Shown: piece after piece, positions 23,646 to 32,400 of the stretch
Layout: each line of letters starts with the position of its first letter
Numbering within the stretch: the first letter of the stretch is position 1
Assembly: GCA_900315315.1 (NCBI GenBank)
Contig: OMYT01000028.1
Coordinates: forward strand, 1-44,692
Direction of reading: 5' to 3'
Source: an uncultured Eubacteriales bacterium
Lineage (GTDB): Bacteria; Bacillota; Clostridia; Christensenellales; Aristaeellaceae
Length of the DNA stretch: 44,692 nucleotides
The notes under the pieces: model-generated
Told to the model about the DNA's origin: nothing
The model's database searches: none
Seen by the model: the letters and a program-made list of their open reading frames with translations, nothing else
Position numbers and translations under genes: made by a program

Positions 23646-24680
23646 ATGGCGAAAGTCAATGATGAGAAATTTTACATCGGTGTTCCGGCGGATATATACA
23701 CGACGCTGAATAGGGACGCGGAACAGTTCGGGATTTACAGGGATAATAGTTCGGAAGTGAATATGAACCGTTTTCTGAGCCTGCTGCTTCTGGGGTATTA
23801 CAGGAAATACAAGCAGGAAAGGAATGAGAAAACCATCCGGATCAGGGAGACGCTCAGTCCGTGGATCCGTGTGCAGAAAAAGGCGGAGGAACTGGCGGAG
23901 CAGATGATGGAGGAGATTGTCCTGCCGGAGGTTCCGAAGCGTAAAGGAAAGAATCCGGAACGCCTGTCGTACAAGCCGACCAGGGAGACTGACCAGATCA
24001 TTACTGAAATAAAAGAAAACTATCCCGCCTACACCCAGTATCTGTGCAGGATGTTCATGAGTTACTGCGAAAAACCGATCCATGAAAGGGAGAGGATTGT
24101 TTTCCATGATACCGCTGTCTTCCTGAAGGAGGCCTGCAAAGGAAAAAGGGAAATCGTCTTTACAACAACCAATAATCCCGGCCGTCTGCATTATGTGATT
24201 CCATATGATCTTGTGGCTGGCGCGGAGGAGATGAACAATTATCTGCTGTGCCAGGAATACAATCAGTACAACCAGCGCCTTGAGCCTGTCTCGTACCGGC
24301 TGTGCCGGATTCGGAAACCGGATTACTCTGAAACATCCGGAATTCTGGATAAAGAGGTGGCCCGGTATCTGGACCTGATGAAAAAGAACGGCCCCCAGTA
24401 CGCTATCACTGAGGATACGGAAATCTGCGTGAAGCTGACACCCGAGGGGCAAAAGAGCTACCGTCATATCTATTTCGCGAGACCGGCTTTTGACAGAATC
24501 GAAAAACTGGAGAATGGGGACGCACTGTATTATTTCAGCGCGTCTCGGGACCTGGTATTCCGTTTTATCATCCGGTTCAGGGCGAGTGAGGCGGAAATTA
24601 TATCCCCGCCGGACCTGCGTGATAGGGTTCATCAGCATTTCAGGGATTCGGTTTTGCCCTATGAGAGGGATCAGGAATAA
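23646..24680 (+). CDS. WYL-like regulator with RHH-type N-terminus
   Basis: A 344-residue protein starting at an ATG 5 nt after AAAAGGAG. The N-terminal 60 residues (KFYIGVPADIYTTLN, then MNRFLSLLLLGYYRKY) read as a strand plus two helices, as in ribbon-helix-helix DNA-binding proteins. A helical linker follows. The centre (about 190-245: HYVIPYDLVAGAEEMNNYLL, then SYRLCRIRKP) resembles a WYL domain, and the C-terminus (YYFSASRDLVFRFIIRF, then HFRDSVLPYE) a WCX-like domain. It lies 174 bp upstream of operator copy 4 and points at the TerY-P operon. It is a strong alternative to the 4354 WYL protein as the regulator. Domain calls are by eye. Confidence 0.7.
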   Translation: MAKVNDEKFYIGVPADIYTTLNRDAEQFGIYRDNSSEVNMNRFLSLLLLGYYRKYKQERNEKTIRIRETLSPWIRVQKKAEELAEQMMEEIVLPEVPKRKGKNPERLSYKPTRETDQIITEIKENYPAYTQYLCRMFMSYCEKPIHERERIVFHDTAVFLKEACKGKREIVFTTTNNPGRLHYVIPYDLVAGAEEMNNYLLCQEYNQYNQRLEPVSYRLCRIRKPDYSETSGILDKEVARYLDLMKKNGPQYAITEDTEICVKLTPEGQKSYRHIYFARPAFDRIEKLENGDALYYFSASRDLVFRFIIRFRASEAEIISPPDLRDRVHQHFRDSVLPYERDQE

Positions 24681-24854
24681 TAATCCGGATGGGTGTCGTC
24701 GCTGCCTTCTATTCCATTCAATATCCATCAGCATAACAAATTGAGTCAAGAAGTCATTTCCTACCGTATCTGGTTGCTGTCTGCTATGAGAGCCATTGCA
24801 GGAGCGGGATGCGGTGCAAGTCGCGGAATCTTCAGTTTAAGACTGGGCTTCGGG

Positions 24855-24900
24855 ATTGAACTGCCAGTTCAATGACAGAAGTACGGTGATTGGGTATGAT
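24855..24900 (+). promoter_or_regulatory. shared operator-promoter module, copy 4
   Basis: A perfect ATTGAAC (24855-24861), 5-nt spacer, GTTCAAT (24867-24873). It overlaps the -35 ATGACA (24872-24877), with 17 bp to the -10 TATGAT (24895-24900). It is the best match to copy 1. It is the only such module between the WYL-like gene at 23646 and the vWA operon, so it is the probable main promoter of 25091-44481. Confidence 0.85.
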
Positions 24901-25090
24901 TGAAACGGGACTGGCCGGGGATGGAAAGATTTCTTTCAGGGCTTGGTTTTCCGCCTCCGGACGGGTGGACAGATACTGTATAATTTGGTAAAATATCAGC
25001 ATATTTCAGACGAAGAATAATGAGTTGGAAGATTCCGTAAGGTACGGAGATAGTGGATCAAAAACGAATGTCAGCCAAAGGGTGATAACC
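24901..25090 (+). other. long leader of the TerY-P operon with second -10 candidate and a hairpin
   Basis: No gene is supported in this stretch. It contains TATAAT at 24979-24984 without a good -35. It also has a small perfect hairpin TCCGTA-AGG-TACGGA at 25034-25048, about 40 bp before the first start codon. The leader of roughly 180 nt is long compared with the short leaders after copies 1 to 3. The segment before copy 4 (24681-24854) shows no ORF, repeat or terminator I can support. Confidence 0.4.
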
Positions 25091-25759
25091 GTGAGCGAAT
25101 TTGGAGATTTTCTGTATCAGGATCCCCGCCCATTGCCTGTAATCCTTTTGCTTGATACAAGCGGTTCAATGAGCCTGGATGAGAATATTGAAACGTTGAA
25201 GGTTGCTGTTCGCGAGATGATTCAGAATTTCAAAAGCAGCAGTAATGCCATTGTCAGCATCCGGGTAGGAATTATTATCTTTGGTGGTGATGAGGCTGAA
25301 TTGTTTTTGCCGCTTTCTGATGTCTCTGAGATTGATGTGAATTGCATGGAAAGCGTGTGCGCGTCTGGCAGAACGCCGATGGGCAGTGCGATCAGGCTGG
25401 CGAAAAAGATAGTTGATGACAGAAAGCAGATTCCCGGTCGCGCTTATGCGCCTACGGTTGTTGCAGTAACAGATGGTCAGCCCAATGATGAGTGGGAAAA
25501 CGCTCTGGTTGATTTCATTCATAATGGCCGCAGCGCCAGATGCGAACGTATGGCAATGGGGATTGGTGAAGAAGTGAAGACAGGTCCGGCATATGAAATG
25601 CTGGAGAAGTTTGTAAGTCATCCGGATTATCTGTTCGGCGCGGATGATAGTTTGCAGATCAGTGAGTTCTTCCGCTTTGTAACTATGAGTACTATTTGTC
25701 GGAGCCACGGCACAAAGCCTGGTGATTTGGCAAACTCAGGAAACTTGAACGAGGAGTGA
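25091..25759 (+). CDS. TerY-like vWA protein 1
   Basis: A 222-residue von Willebrand factor A domain protein, cytoplasmic. MIDAS motif: DTSGS at 22-26, Thr in GRTPMG and Asp in TDGQPNDEW, so metal binding is intact. The GTG at 25091 is chosen because it aligns exactly with the starts of the two paralogues downstream (MSE..FxY..xPLPVILLLD), with AAGGGTG upstream. It is the first gene of the long operon. TerY proteins pair with a PP2C phosphatase and a kinase in the TerY-P triad described from comparative genomics of Ter systems. The Ter-core TerC/TerD genes are absent here. Confidence 0.9.
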   Translation: MSEFGDFLYQDPRPLPVILLLDTSGSMSLDENIETLKVAVREMIQNFKSSSNAIVSIRVGIIIFGGDEAELFLPLSDVSEIDVNCMESVCASGRTPMGSAIRLAKKIVDDRKQIPGRAYAPTVVAVTDGQPNDEWENALVDFIHNGRSARCERMAMGIGEEVKTGPAYEMLEKFVSHPDYLFGADDSLQISEFFRFVTMSTICRSHGTKPGDLANSGNLNEE

Positions 25760-25763
25760 GTTT

Positions 25764-26471
25764 ATGAGCGAAATGGAGAGATTTATCTATACGGAATCAA
25801 AACCACTTCCGGTGATTTTATTGCTAGATACAAGTAAATCAATGGCGAAGAACAATAATATCGGGACATTGAACGAAGCTGTCAATCAGATGCTGCGCAG
25901 TTTCAAAACTTCAGCGGGAAATGAAGCATCAATACAGATAGCCGTAATAGTCTTTGGTGAAAATACTGAATTATTGATGCCTCTGAGAGATGTAAACTGC
26001 GTAGAAACTATTAAACCGTTCGTGGCTAAAGGTGGTACATTTATGGCGAAAGCTATAGATATCGCCAAGGATCTGATCGAAGACAGAGAATTGATTCCAT
26101 CGCGCTGCTACAGGCCTATTGTGCTTATGGTGACCGATGGGGCACCGGGTGATAACTGGCGCGCGGCGATGGATCGCTTTATTCATCACGGAAGAAGCTC
26201 GAAGTGTTATCGAATGGCAATGGGAATTGGGAATGGATCAAGCGGCATTGCAAGAGAAGTTCTGGAAACATTTATCAGTCCTGGAGAAACAGTCTATAGC
26301 GCGGCGAACGCGAATGAGATATCACAGTTCTTTACATATGCCACCATGACAGCGCAGAAATCAATATCACATCCTGTTGCCGCGCAGGAGAAACCGCGTG
26401 TGGAATTACAGGGGAAACCAATAAAGGATGATGAGGAGGATCAGTTCCTTGAGGAATTGATCATCCTTTAG
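25764..26471 (+). CDS. TerY-like vWA protein 2
   Basis: A 235-residue paralogue of the preceding gene. MIDAS is DTSKS, then GGTFMAKA and TDGAPGDNW. The Lys in DTSKS and Phe-Met-Ala after the Thr replace the Gly and Pro-x-Gly of its neighbours, so metal-site geometry may differ. It has a C-terminal acidic tail (DDEEDQFLEEL). Its ribosome site GAGGAG overlaps the stop of vWA 1 with 4 bp between genes, so translation is coupled. Confidence 0.9.
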   Translation: MSEMERFIYTESKPLPVILLLDTSKSMAKNNNIGTLNEAVNQMLRSFKTSAGNEASIQIAVIVFGENTELLMPLRDVNCVETIKPFVAKGGTFMAKAIDIAKDLIEDRELIPSRCYRPIVLMVTDGAPGDNWRAAMDRFIHHGRSSKCYRMAMGIGNGSSGIAREVLETFISPGETVYSAANANEISQFFTYATMTAQKSISHPVAAQEKPRVELQGKPIKDDEEDQFLEELIIL

Positions 26472-26533
26472 TTATATTGAAGGGAAATTCTGATGGTATC
26501 CAATACATCTGAAAAAGAAAGGGGATCGAGACA

Positions 26534-27271
26534 ATGGAGATGATGGGGGATTTCATTTATACCGAGGCTAAACCGTTACCGGTGATTCTGCTTCTGGACA
26601 CAAGCGGCTCAATGAGCAGGGATGATAATATCGGCACAATGAACAGAGCTGTGCGGGAAATGCTTATGGATTTCAAGAGCGCCGCGAATTCTGAAGCGAG
26701 CATTTCTGTCGCTATTGTTGTGTTCGGGCACAAAACTGGTATTTATATGCCTTTGACCGATATCAAGGATATCGATGTTGAGAGTATATCCATGACCGCG
26801 GATGGAATGACGCCTCTCGGACTGGCGCTGGATATTACAAAGAAGATGATTGAGGACAAGACGCAGATTCCGTCCAGAGCCTATAGACCGACTGTGGTTC
26901 TGGTTTCTGACGGCGAACCGAATGATGAATGGCAAGGGCCCCTCGATCGCTTCATGAATGAGGGGAGAAGCTCAAAGTGTTATCGTATGGCGATGGGAAT
27001 AGGCGCGGGAAGCCAGGGAAGGTCCTATGATATCCTTCGGTCTTTTATCAGCAATGGTGAATATGTGTTCAGCGCGTCTGACGCCAACGGAATCAGCAAA
27101 TTTTTCCAGTATGTATCAATGAGTACAACAGGAAGGGCAACCAGCGCGAATCCAAATCTTATTCCCAAAGCTGCCTCAGTGCTCAAACTGGAATCCGGTG
27201 GTGCGGGAACGGTTTCCTCCGGTGAAAGCCAGTCTGATGATGATATCCCGGGCGATCTTTTCGCGTTCTGA
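26534..27271 (+). CDS. TerY-like vWA protein 3
   Basis: A 245-residue paralogue with intact MIDAS: DTSGS, GMTPLG, SDGEPNDEW. The start follows AAAGGGG. A Gly/Ser/Asp-rich C-terminal tail after the vWA fold ends one base before the phosphatase start, which looks translationally coupled. It is closer to vWA 1 than to vWA 2 in the metal site. The 62-bp gap before it is the widest within this early part of the operon and shows no obvious promoter. Confidence 0.9.
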   Translation: MEMMGDFIYTEAKPLPVILLLDTSGSMSRDDNIGTMNRAVREMLMDFKSAANSEASISVAIVVFGHKTGIYMPLTDIKDIDVESISMTADGMTPLGLALDITKKMIEDKTQIPSRAYRPTVVLVSDGEPNDEWQGPLDRFMNEGRSSKCYRMAMGIGAGSQGRSYDILRSFISNGEYVFSASDANGISKFFQYVSMSTTGRATSANPNLIPKAASVLKLESGGAGTVSSGESQSDDDIPGDLFAF

Positions 27272-27272
27272 T

Positions 27273-27959
27273 ATGGTTGCTTTGGGATACAGCCACATCG
27301 GGAAAGCCCATGTGAGGAATGAATTGCCGAATCAGGATGCTGTTTTGGTCAGGCAGTATCCTTTTGGTTTTGTTCTGGCGGTTGCTGATGGCATTGGTTC
27401 AGACAAGAATTCAGAGTACGCGAGTATGTCAGCGGTTTCCGCTGTTCATGATGTTTTCAGCACAATTACTGTGGACGAGATAGAGCATGTATCCGAAAAA
27501 ATGTCCGCAAGATTCACTGAATTGATGTCAGAAGCGCCGATGAAAGAAGCAGGTACCACCTGTATTTTTTGCGCGCATACAGAGACCTTGGGCCTTGTAC
27601 TTGGACAGATCGGTGATGGTATCTGTTGTGGAAGAATAGAGGATCAGCCATTTATTCTGAAAGAGAAGGACTCGGAGTTTTCCAACATTGTTGAGCCATT
27701 GTCCGTTGCCCATATGCCGTGTGAATGGACGGTTGTTCAATATCGTGGCGTTTCAAAAGTAAAGCTGATGCTTGCTACAGATGGAATTGCCGATGATATT
27801 ATTCCTGGCAAAGAGATCGCCTTTTCTGATTATTTGCTATCAGCGATTGAAGCGCTGCCTGATGATGAGAAGGAGAATAAACTACGGGAGATTATTGATA
27901 AATGGGAGACGCCGAATTCTAACGATGATAAGACGATTGCTTTGTACAGTTATGAGTGA
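27273..27959 (+). CDS. PP2C-family protein phosphatase (TerY-P triad)
   Basis: A 228-residue metal-dependent Ser/Thr phosphatase. Signature acidic residues: NQDAV (Asp22), VADGIGS (Asp39), GQIGDG, LATDGIAD, and SNDDKTIAL near the C-terminus. The ATG at 27273 is preferred because the family fold begins directly there (GYSHIGKAHVRNE) and it is one base from the vWA 3 stop. The longer frame upstream lies inside that gene. It should reverse phosphorylation by the kinase encoded 16 bp downstream. Confidence 0.92.
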   Translation: MVALGYSHIGKAHVRNELPNQDAVLVRQYPFGFVLAVADGIGSDKNSEYASMSAVSAVHDVFSTITVDEIEHVSEKMSARFTELMSEAPMKEAGTTCIFCAHTETLGLVLGQIGDGICCGRIEDQPFILKEKDSEFSNIVEPLSVAHMPCEWTVVQYRGVSKVKLMLATDGIADDIIPGKEIAFSDYLLSAIEALPDDEKENKLREIIDKWETPNSNDDKTIALYSYE

Positions 27960-27975
27960 GTTGAGGTGATCAGTT

Positions 27976-29436
27976 GTGGTAACGGATCTTCCTTTGTCTG
28001 TAGAGGACACACACGGCCGTTCTTACGCGCTTGACAGGAATAACGCGCATTCCGGAGGCCAGGGCATCATGTTTTCGTATGAGGATAAACTGGCCCTGAA
28101 GTTACTCTACGCGCCGGCGGATGGGAACAATGAGCGGAAACTGGCAGTGGATGAAAAAACATATGCCAGGTATCAGCGCTCTTTGGTTCATTTGATGGCC
28201 ATGCCGCATATTGATCATTTGTCTTTGCCTATTGCCCAGTTGAAGGCGCCATACTGCGGATATGTAATGCAGTTTATGACTGGCCTGATGCCTTTGGCAG
28301 AAATGCTGAGGTATTTTTCTCCTGCTGAAGGCGGCTATCCTGAGACGTTGAGGAAAAATGGCGGCCTGAAAAAAAGGCTGCTGGTTTTAAAAAATCTGGC
28401 TGATATTCTGCGGAGTGTTCACAACAACGGGATAGTATACTGTGATCTTACTCCTTCAAATGTGTTTGTCAGCAGTTTGCCGAATCATGTTGAGACATGG
28501 CTGATTGACGTGGATAATCTGACTTATTCGAATGAGGTCAGGACCAGCTGGCAAACGCCATGGTACAGAGCGCCGGAACTTTATCAGGGCCATCCCAATT
28601 CCATAGAGGCGGATTGTTATTCCTTTGCGCTGATAGCGTATGAGGTGCTGACTTTTGCCAAACCATTCAACGGGCAGGCGTTCAGGGATATGGAAGAAGA
28701 TGTCGGTTGGGATGAGGCGGATGTCAGCAATACTGCTGATCCGCAATCCATGGAAAGCTCTGCCCAGCAGGCTGTGGAATCCGGCGGCCTGGATTATGTC
28801 TGGGAAAAGGATACAAAGAACAGCCGGCCCGCGGGTTTGCCGTTAAGACTGGTGGCGACTGATGAAATACAGGAATTGTTTGTGAGAACACTCGGAAAAG
28901 AAGGACGGGCAAGACCGGCGTCTCGTCCGACAATGAACGAGTGGTACCGTGTTCTTGAGCTCGCCTGTTCATGTGTTACCAGTTGCCCGAACGGGCATTG
29001 GCACCTGGGGAATAAGTGTTTTCTTTGCCAGGAAGAAAATGATACGTCGAGATACTATAAAGTTTCCGTTTGCCAGGTGAATTATTATGCCCATTCTGAA
29101 GACGAAGCCAGTGAGAATGGCTTGATCGAAAAGATTCAGAGCAAAAAGGTGTTGCGGGAAGAAATATGGTTCAGCAGGCATCTGTCTTCTCAGAAAAACA
29201 ACAGAATAGTTCATTTGCCGATACCGTGGAGGTTGTTTACTGGTTCTCAGTCAAGACACAATCCTGACGCGACGGCATTTAATATACATTACGGCCCCCA
29301 GGGAATCACCTGTGATGGATGCTTTGATTCGGCGCTGATGTTGGTCTCCCTGCCCGACCGGAAGGAACCTTCCATACGAGCTTGCTGGAATGGACGCTTT
29401 GAATATGAGTTCACAGTGGAGGAGGTGAAGGAATGA
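27976..29436 (+). CDS. protein kinase-like protein with C-terminal zinc ribbon (TerY-P triad)
   Basis: A 486-residue protein kinase-fold protein. Glycine loop SGGQGIMF, ATP-binding Lys in LALKLL (about 42), catalytic loop YCDLTPSN (Asp157) in place of HRD, DVD (178-180) in place of DFG, and APELY. An acidic insert follows the kinase core. A zinc-ribbon element CPNGHWHLGNKCFLC (Cys337-Cys351) leads into a C-terminal domain. The start is GTG with TTGAGGTGA upstream. The catalytic Lys and Asp are present, so activity is plausible despite the non-standard motifs. The stop overlaps the helicase start (ATGA). Confidence 0.9.
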   Translation: MVTDLPLSVEDTHGRSYALDRNNAHSGGQGIMFSYEDKLALKLLYAPADGNNERKLAVDEKTYARYQRSLVHLMAMPHIDHLSLPIAQLKAPYCGYVMQFMTGLMPLAEMLRYFSPAEGGYPETLRKNGGLKKRLLVLKNLADILRSVHNNGIVYCDLTPSNVFVSSLPNHVETWLIDVDNLTYSNEVRTSWQTPWYRAPELYQGHPNSIEADCYSFALIAYEVLTFAKPFNGQAFRDMEEDVGWDEADVSNTADPQSMESSAQQAVESGGLDYVWEKDTKNSRPAGLPLRLVATDEIQELFVRTLGKEGRARPASRPTMNEWYRVLELACSCVTSCPNGHWHLGNKCFLCQEENDTSRYYKVSVCQVNYYAHSEDEASENGLIEKIQSKKVLREEIWFSRHLSSQKNNRIVHLPIPWRLFTGSQSRHNPDATAFNIHYGPQGITCDGCFDSALMLVSLPDRKEPSIRACWNGRFEYEFTVEEVKE

Positions 29437-32400
29437 AACTGCAGGACCTGGAAACGCTGTTTTCATATGAACAGGTGGAAGTTATTGTCTCAAATCCAAA
29501 GCAGTTCACGGTTAATTCTTATTTGAGATTAAGAGGCGATGAAGGCTCAACCGCCGCTTTTATCACTAATGTTCAAAATGACAGCAAGACCGGGATTACG
29601 CTTCAGAATGTTTCAGCCGATTTTGCCACTCCGCACTACAGTAAACTGTGGGCTCAGATACAGAATTCCAATTATCTGGCGCAGGTGGTATCCATAGACA
29701 TGGACCGGCTTGTGATACATGTTGTTTATGGGTTTGTGTCCAAAAAACATACTTCAGCCCTGGAAGTGGCTGTGACAGACAGGCAGACAAGAACCGGTAA
29801 CAGATATGCCTTGAGGAACGCCTATGAAGTGAGGCGCCATATTCAGGAAGATTATGTTCTTGAAGCCGGAGAAATCAAATATATATGTGTGGCTAAGCAC
29901 CTGAAGTCAGCCAATGATTCTTTTGCGTTGGTGAATGGCTCCCATGCCTATGATGTTAAACAGTTGTCACGGCGGGAACTGGGTGTAAAAACTTCTTCAG
30001 AAGGTAACGGTGAGAGCGTAAATGAACAGACATCGGATGTATTAGGGCCAGAGGACTTGATCTGGGTCATTAATGCCGGCGAGAGGCCATTCAATAATAC
30101 AACTGAATATTCCTTTGAACTATGGGAGTGTTCCTTGGTTCTTAAGGATGAAACAACAGCAGGGAAACAGCGGGCTGAGACGATGGCCTTTATTCAGAAT
30201 GGGCTGGAGAAGTATCTTGAGGTATGGCAGAAATACACGGAAATAGATTATGGGATCATAAAGCAGTTATCGGAACGAGCCGGTTATCTTCAGTACAGTA
30301 AGGTTCAGCATATCATAGGCACATCCCAATATCAACTGACACTGACAAATCCTCAGATTCTGGAAAACTTTTTGAATTACGCGAAAGAATTTGGCAAAGA
30401 ACTGAAAGTGGATGTCCCGATTGATAAAGAGGATAAATTCGGGAATCCGGTTACAGTGATTGCCGATTTCACATACAAGCCGGCTGACGGAAATGTGATA
30501 ACTGTAAGCATGGACAGATCCCCAAAGCTGGGTGGTTCCGTGAAGATTTCCGCAGGTTTGGCAGACGCGCAATACAAAAGAAGGGTGAATGCCCTGAACC
30601 GTATTTATGCCGGCAGATCTGCCAAACCTGATCTTGCGATGTTGCTGTCAGGAAGGATGTCCGGAAGCGGCAACAGTAATATGCTGGGAGTAAGACAGCA
30701 GAAGAGCCCGCTCAGCCAAGCTGTCCTTGGGCACTTTGGAAAACATAAACCGACAGAAGCACAGGCGACTGCCATATCCATTGCAATCAACACACCTGAC
30801 TTCGCTATTATTCAAGGCCCGCCTGGCACGGGAAAATCAACGGTAATTAAGGCGATAATGACGGCGCTCAATGAAAAAGAAGATGATCCCAAGCTTGATT
30901 ATGGCAACAATCTGCTGACAGCTTATCAAAGGGATGCCACGAGTAATCTGTCCCGTAAATTTGAAGTGTATGGTCTTCCTGTGCCAACATATCAGGGGAT
31001 GGAATCAGATAACGCGGTTCGGGATCAGGCGATGACTGACTGGATTGAAAGTAAAGCCAGGGAATTGGATGAAAGCAATACGGATATTAAAGAACTGAAG
31101 CCTGTGGACCGACTGGCAGACCAGGTTGCGCTTCTTTCTTTTCACTTTCATGAGGACACATCGACAATTGCCGAGGCCCAGACAGTTCTTGAAGCACTGT
31201 TGTATTCAATTGATGAATGTTCAGACGCGGAAAAGAAGAATTACCAGGAAGGACTGCAAAAGCTCAGGAATATAACGGACGAAATGATAAGCAATGGCCA
31301 GACCCCATCGCTGAAAGCGCCTCTGGATCTGTCGGTGTACCGCGATGATGCTCAGCGTCTGCTGGATACAATAATGAACATGCGCAACAAAGATCTTCAT
31401 GTGACTGACAGGTGGTTTGCCCAACGACTGCCTGACAGTGAAGCGATGATGAGTGATAACGGTATGGCTGTTGCGCAGGAGATAATTGACCGTTTCTCAT
31501 CGGATTCGTATTCTGAAAAGGTGCATAAGATAACAGAAAAACTGAAAGAACTGTATCGCATATCTCCTGTGCCGTTCAATATGGTCCGTGTGTACAGGGA
31601 TATGCTGATGGTCTGTGTGGGCCATATTGATTATCCGGTCGTTGACAAGCAAATAAATCAGAGCCTCAGCGTAATGCTGAAAGGTATAGCAAATCATCTT
31701 GGCAACGAGAATGAAACAGACGAGCAAAGGATACTTACGGATTATCACAGCGCGTTTGATCCGGACAATGAAGACTTGCTGAAGGAATGGCTGTCAGAGT
31801 TTATGACAGTTATAGCCGCCACGCACCAAAGGGCAGTTTCAAGTGTGGTGTCCGGCCATAAAGGACTATCCAGGGACAATAGTTCGGATTATGAAGGGCC
31901 GCAGGTAGAGTATGAAAATGTTCTGATAGATGAGGCTGCCCGTTCCTGTCCGCCGGATTTGCTGATTCCCATGGCATGCGCGAGGAAGCGAATTATACTG
32001 GTGGGTGACCAGAATCAGTTGCCTCAGTTTGTCAGCGAAACGGTATATGAGCAGATTGAAGGTTATGAGAAAACCGAACTGGATGAACTGATCAGGGAAC
32101 CGTTGTTCAAAAGATTAATAGAGCAGGTAAAAAAGCTTGAGGAGAGAGATCATATCAAGCGTTTTGTCAGACTGAATGAGCAGTACAGAATGCCGAAAAC
32201 GTTGGGTGATATCGTATCGCGGTGTTTTTATGAGGGGAACGGTGAAAAAATACTATCTCCTCTGGGAAATGATGAAAACCATACGGCGGATTTACCGTTG
32301 ATTTCGGGAAAACACTTGGTATGGCTCGACGTTCCAGTCGGCTATCAAATGAAATCCGCGGAAAACAGTTGGTATCGCCAGAGCGAAATAGACGCTATCA

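Noticed and set aside
23613-24749. Minus-strand open frame opposite the second WYL-like gene
   Set aside because: No domain or ribosome site. The plus-strand product has a clear start site and a plausible domain order.
25091-29436. Classical tellurite-resistance (ter) operon
   Set aside because: vWA, phosphatase and kinase fit the TerY-P triad, but TerB, TerC, TerD and TerZ genes are not seen, so no tellurite role is claimed.
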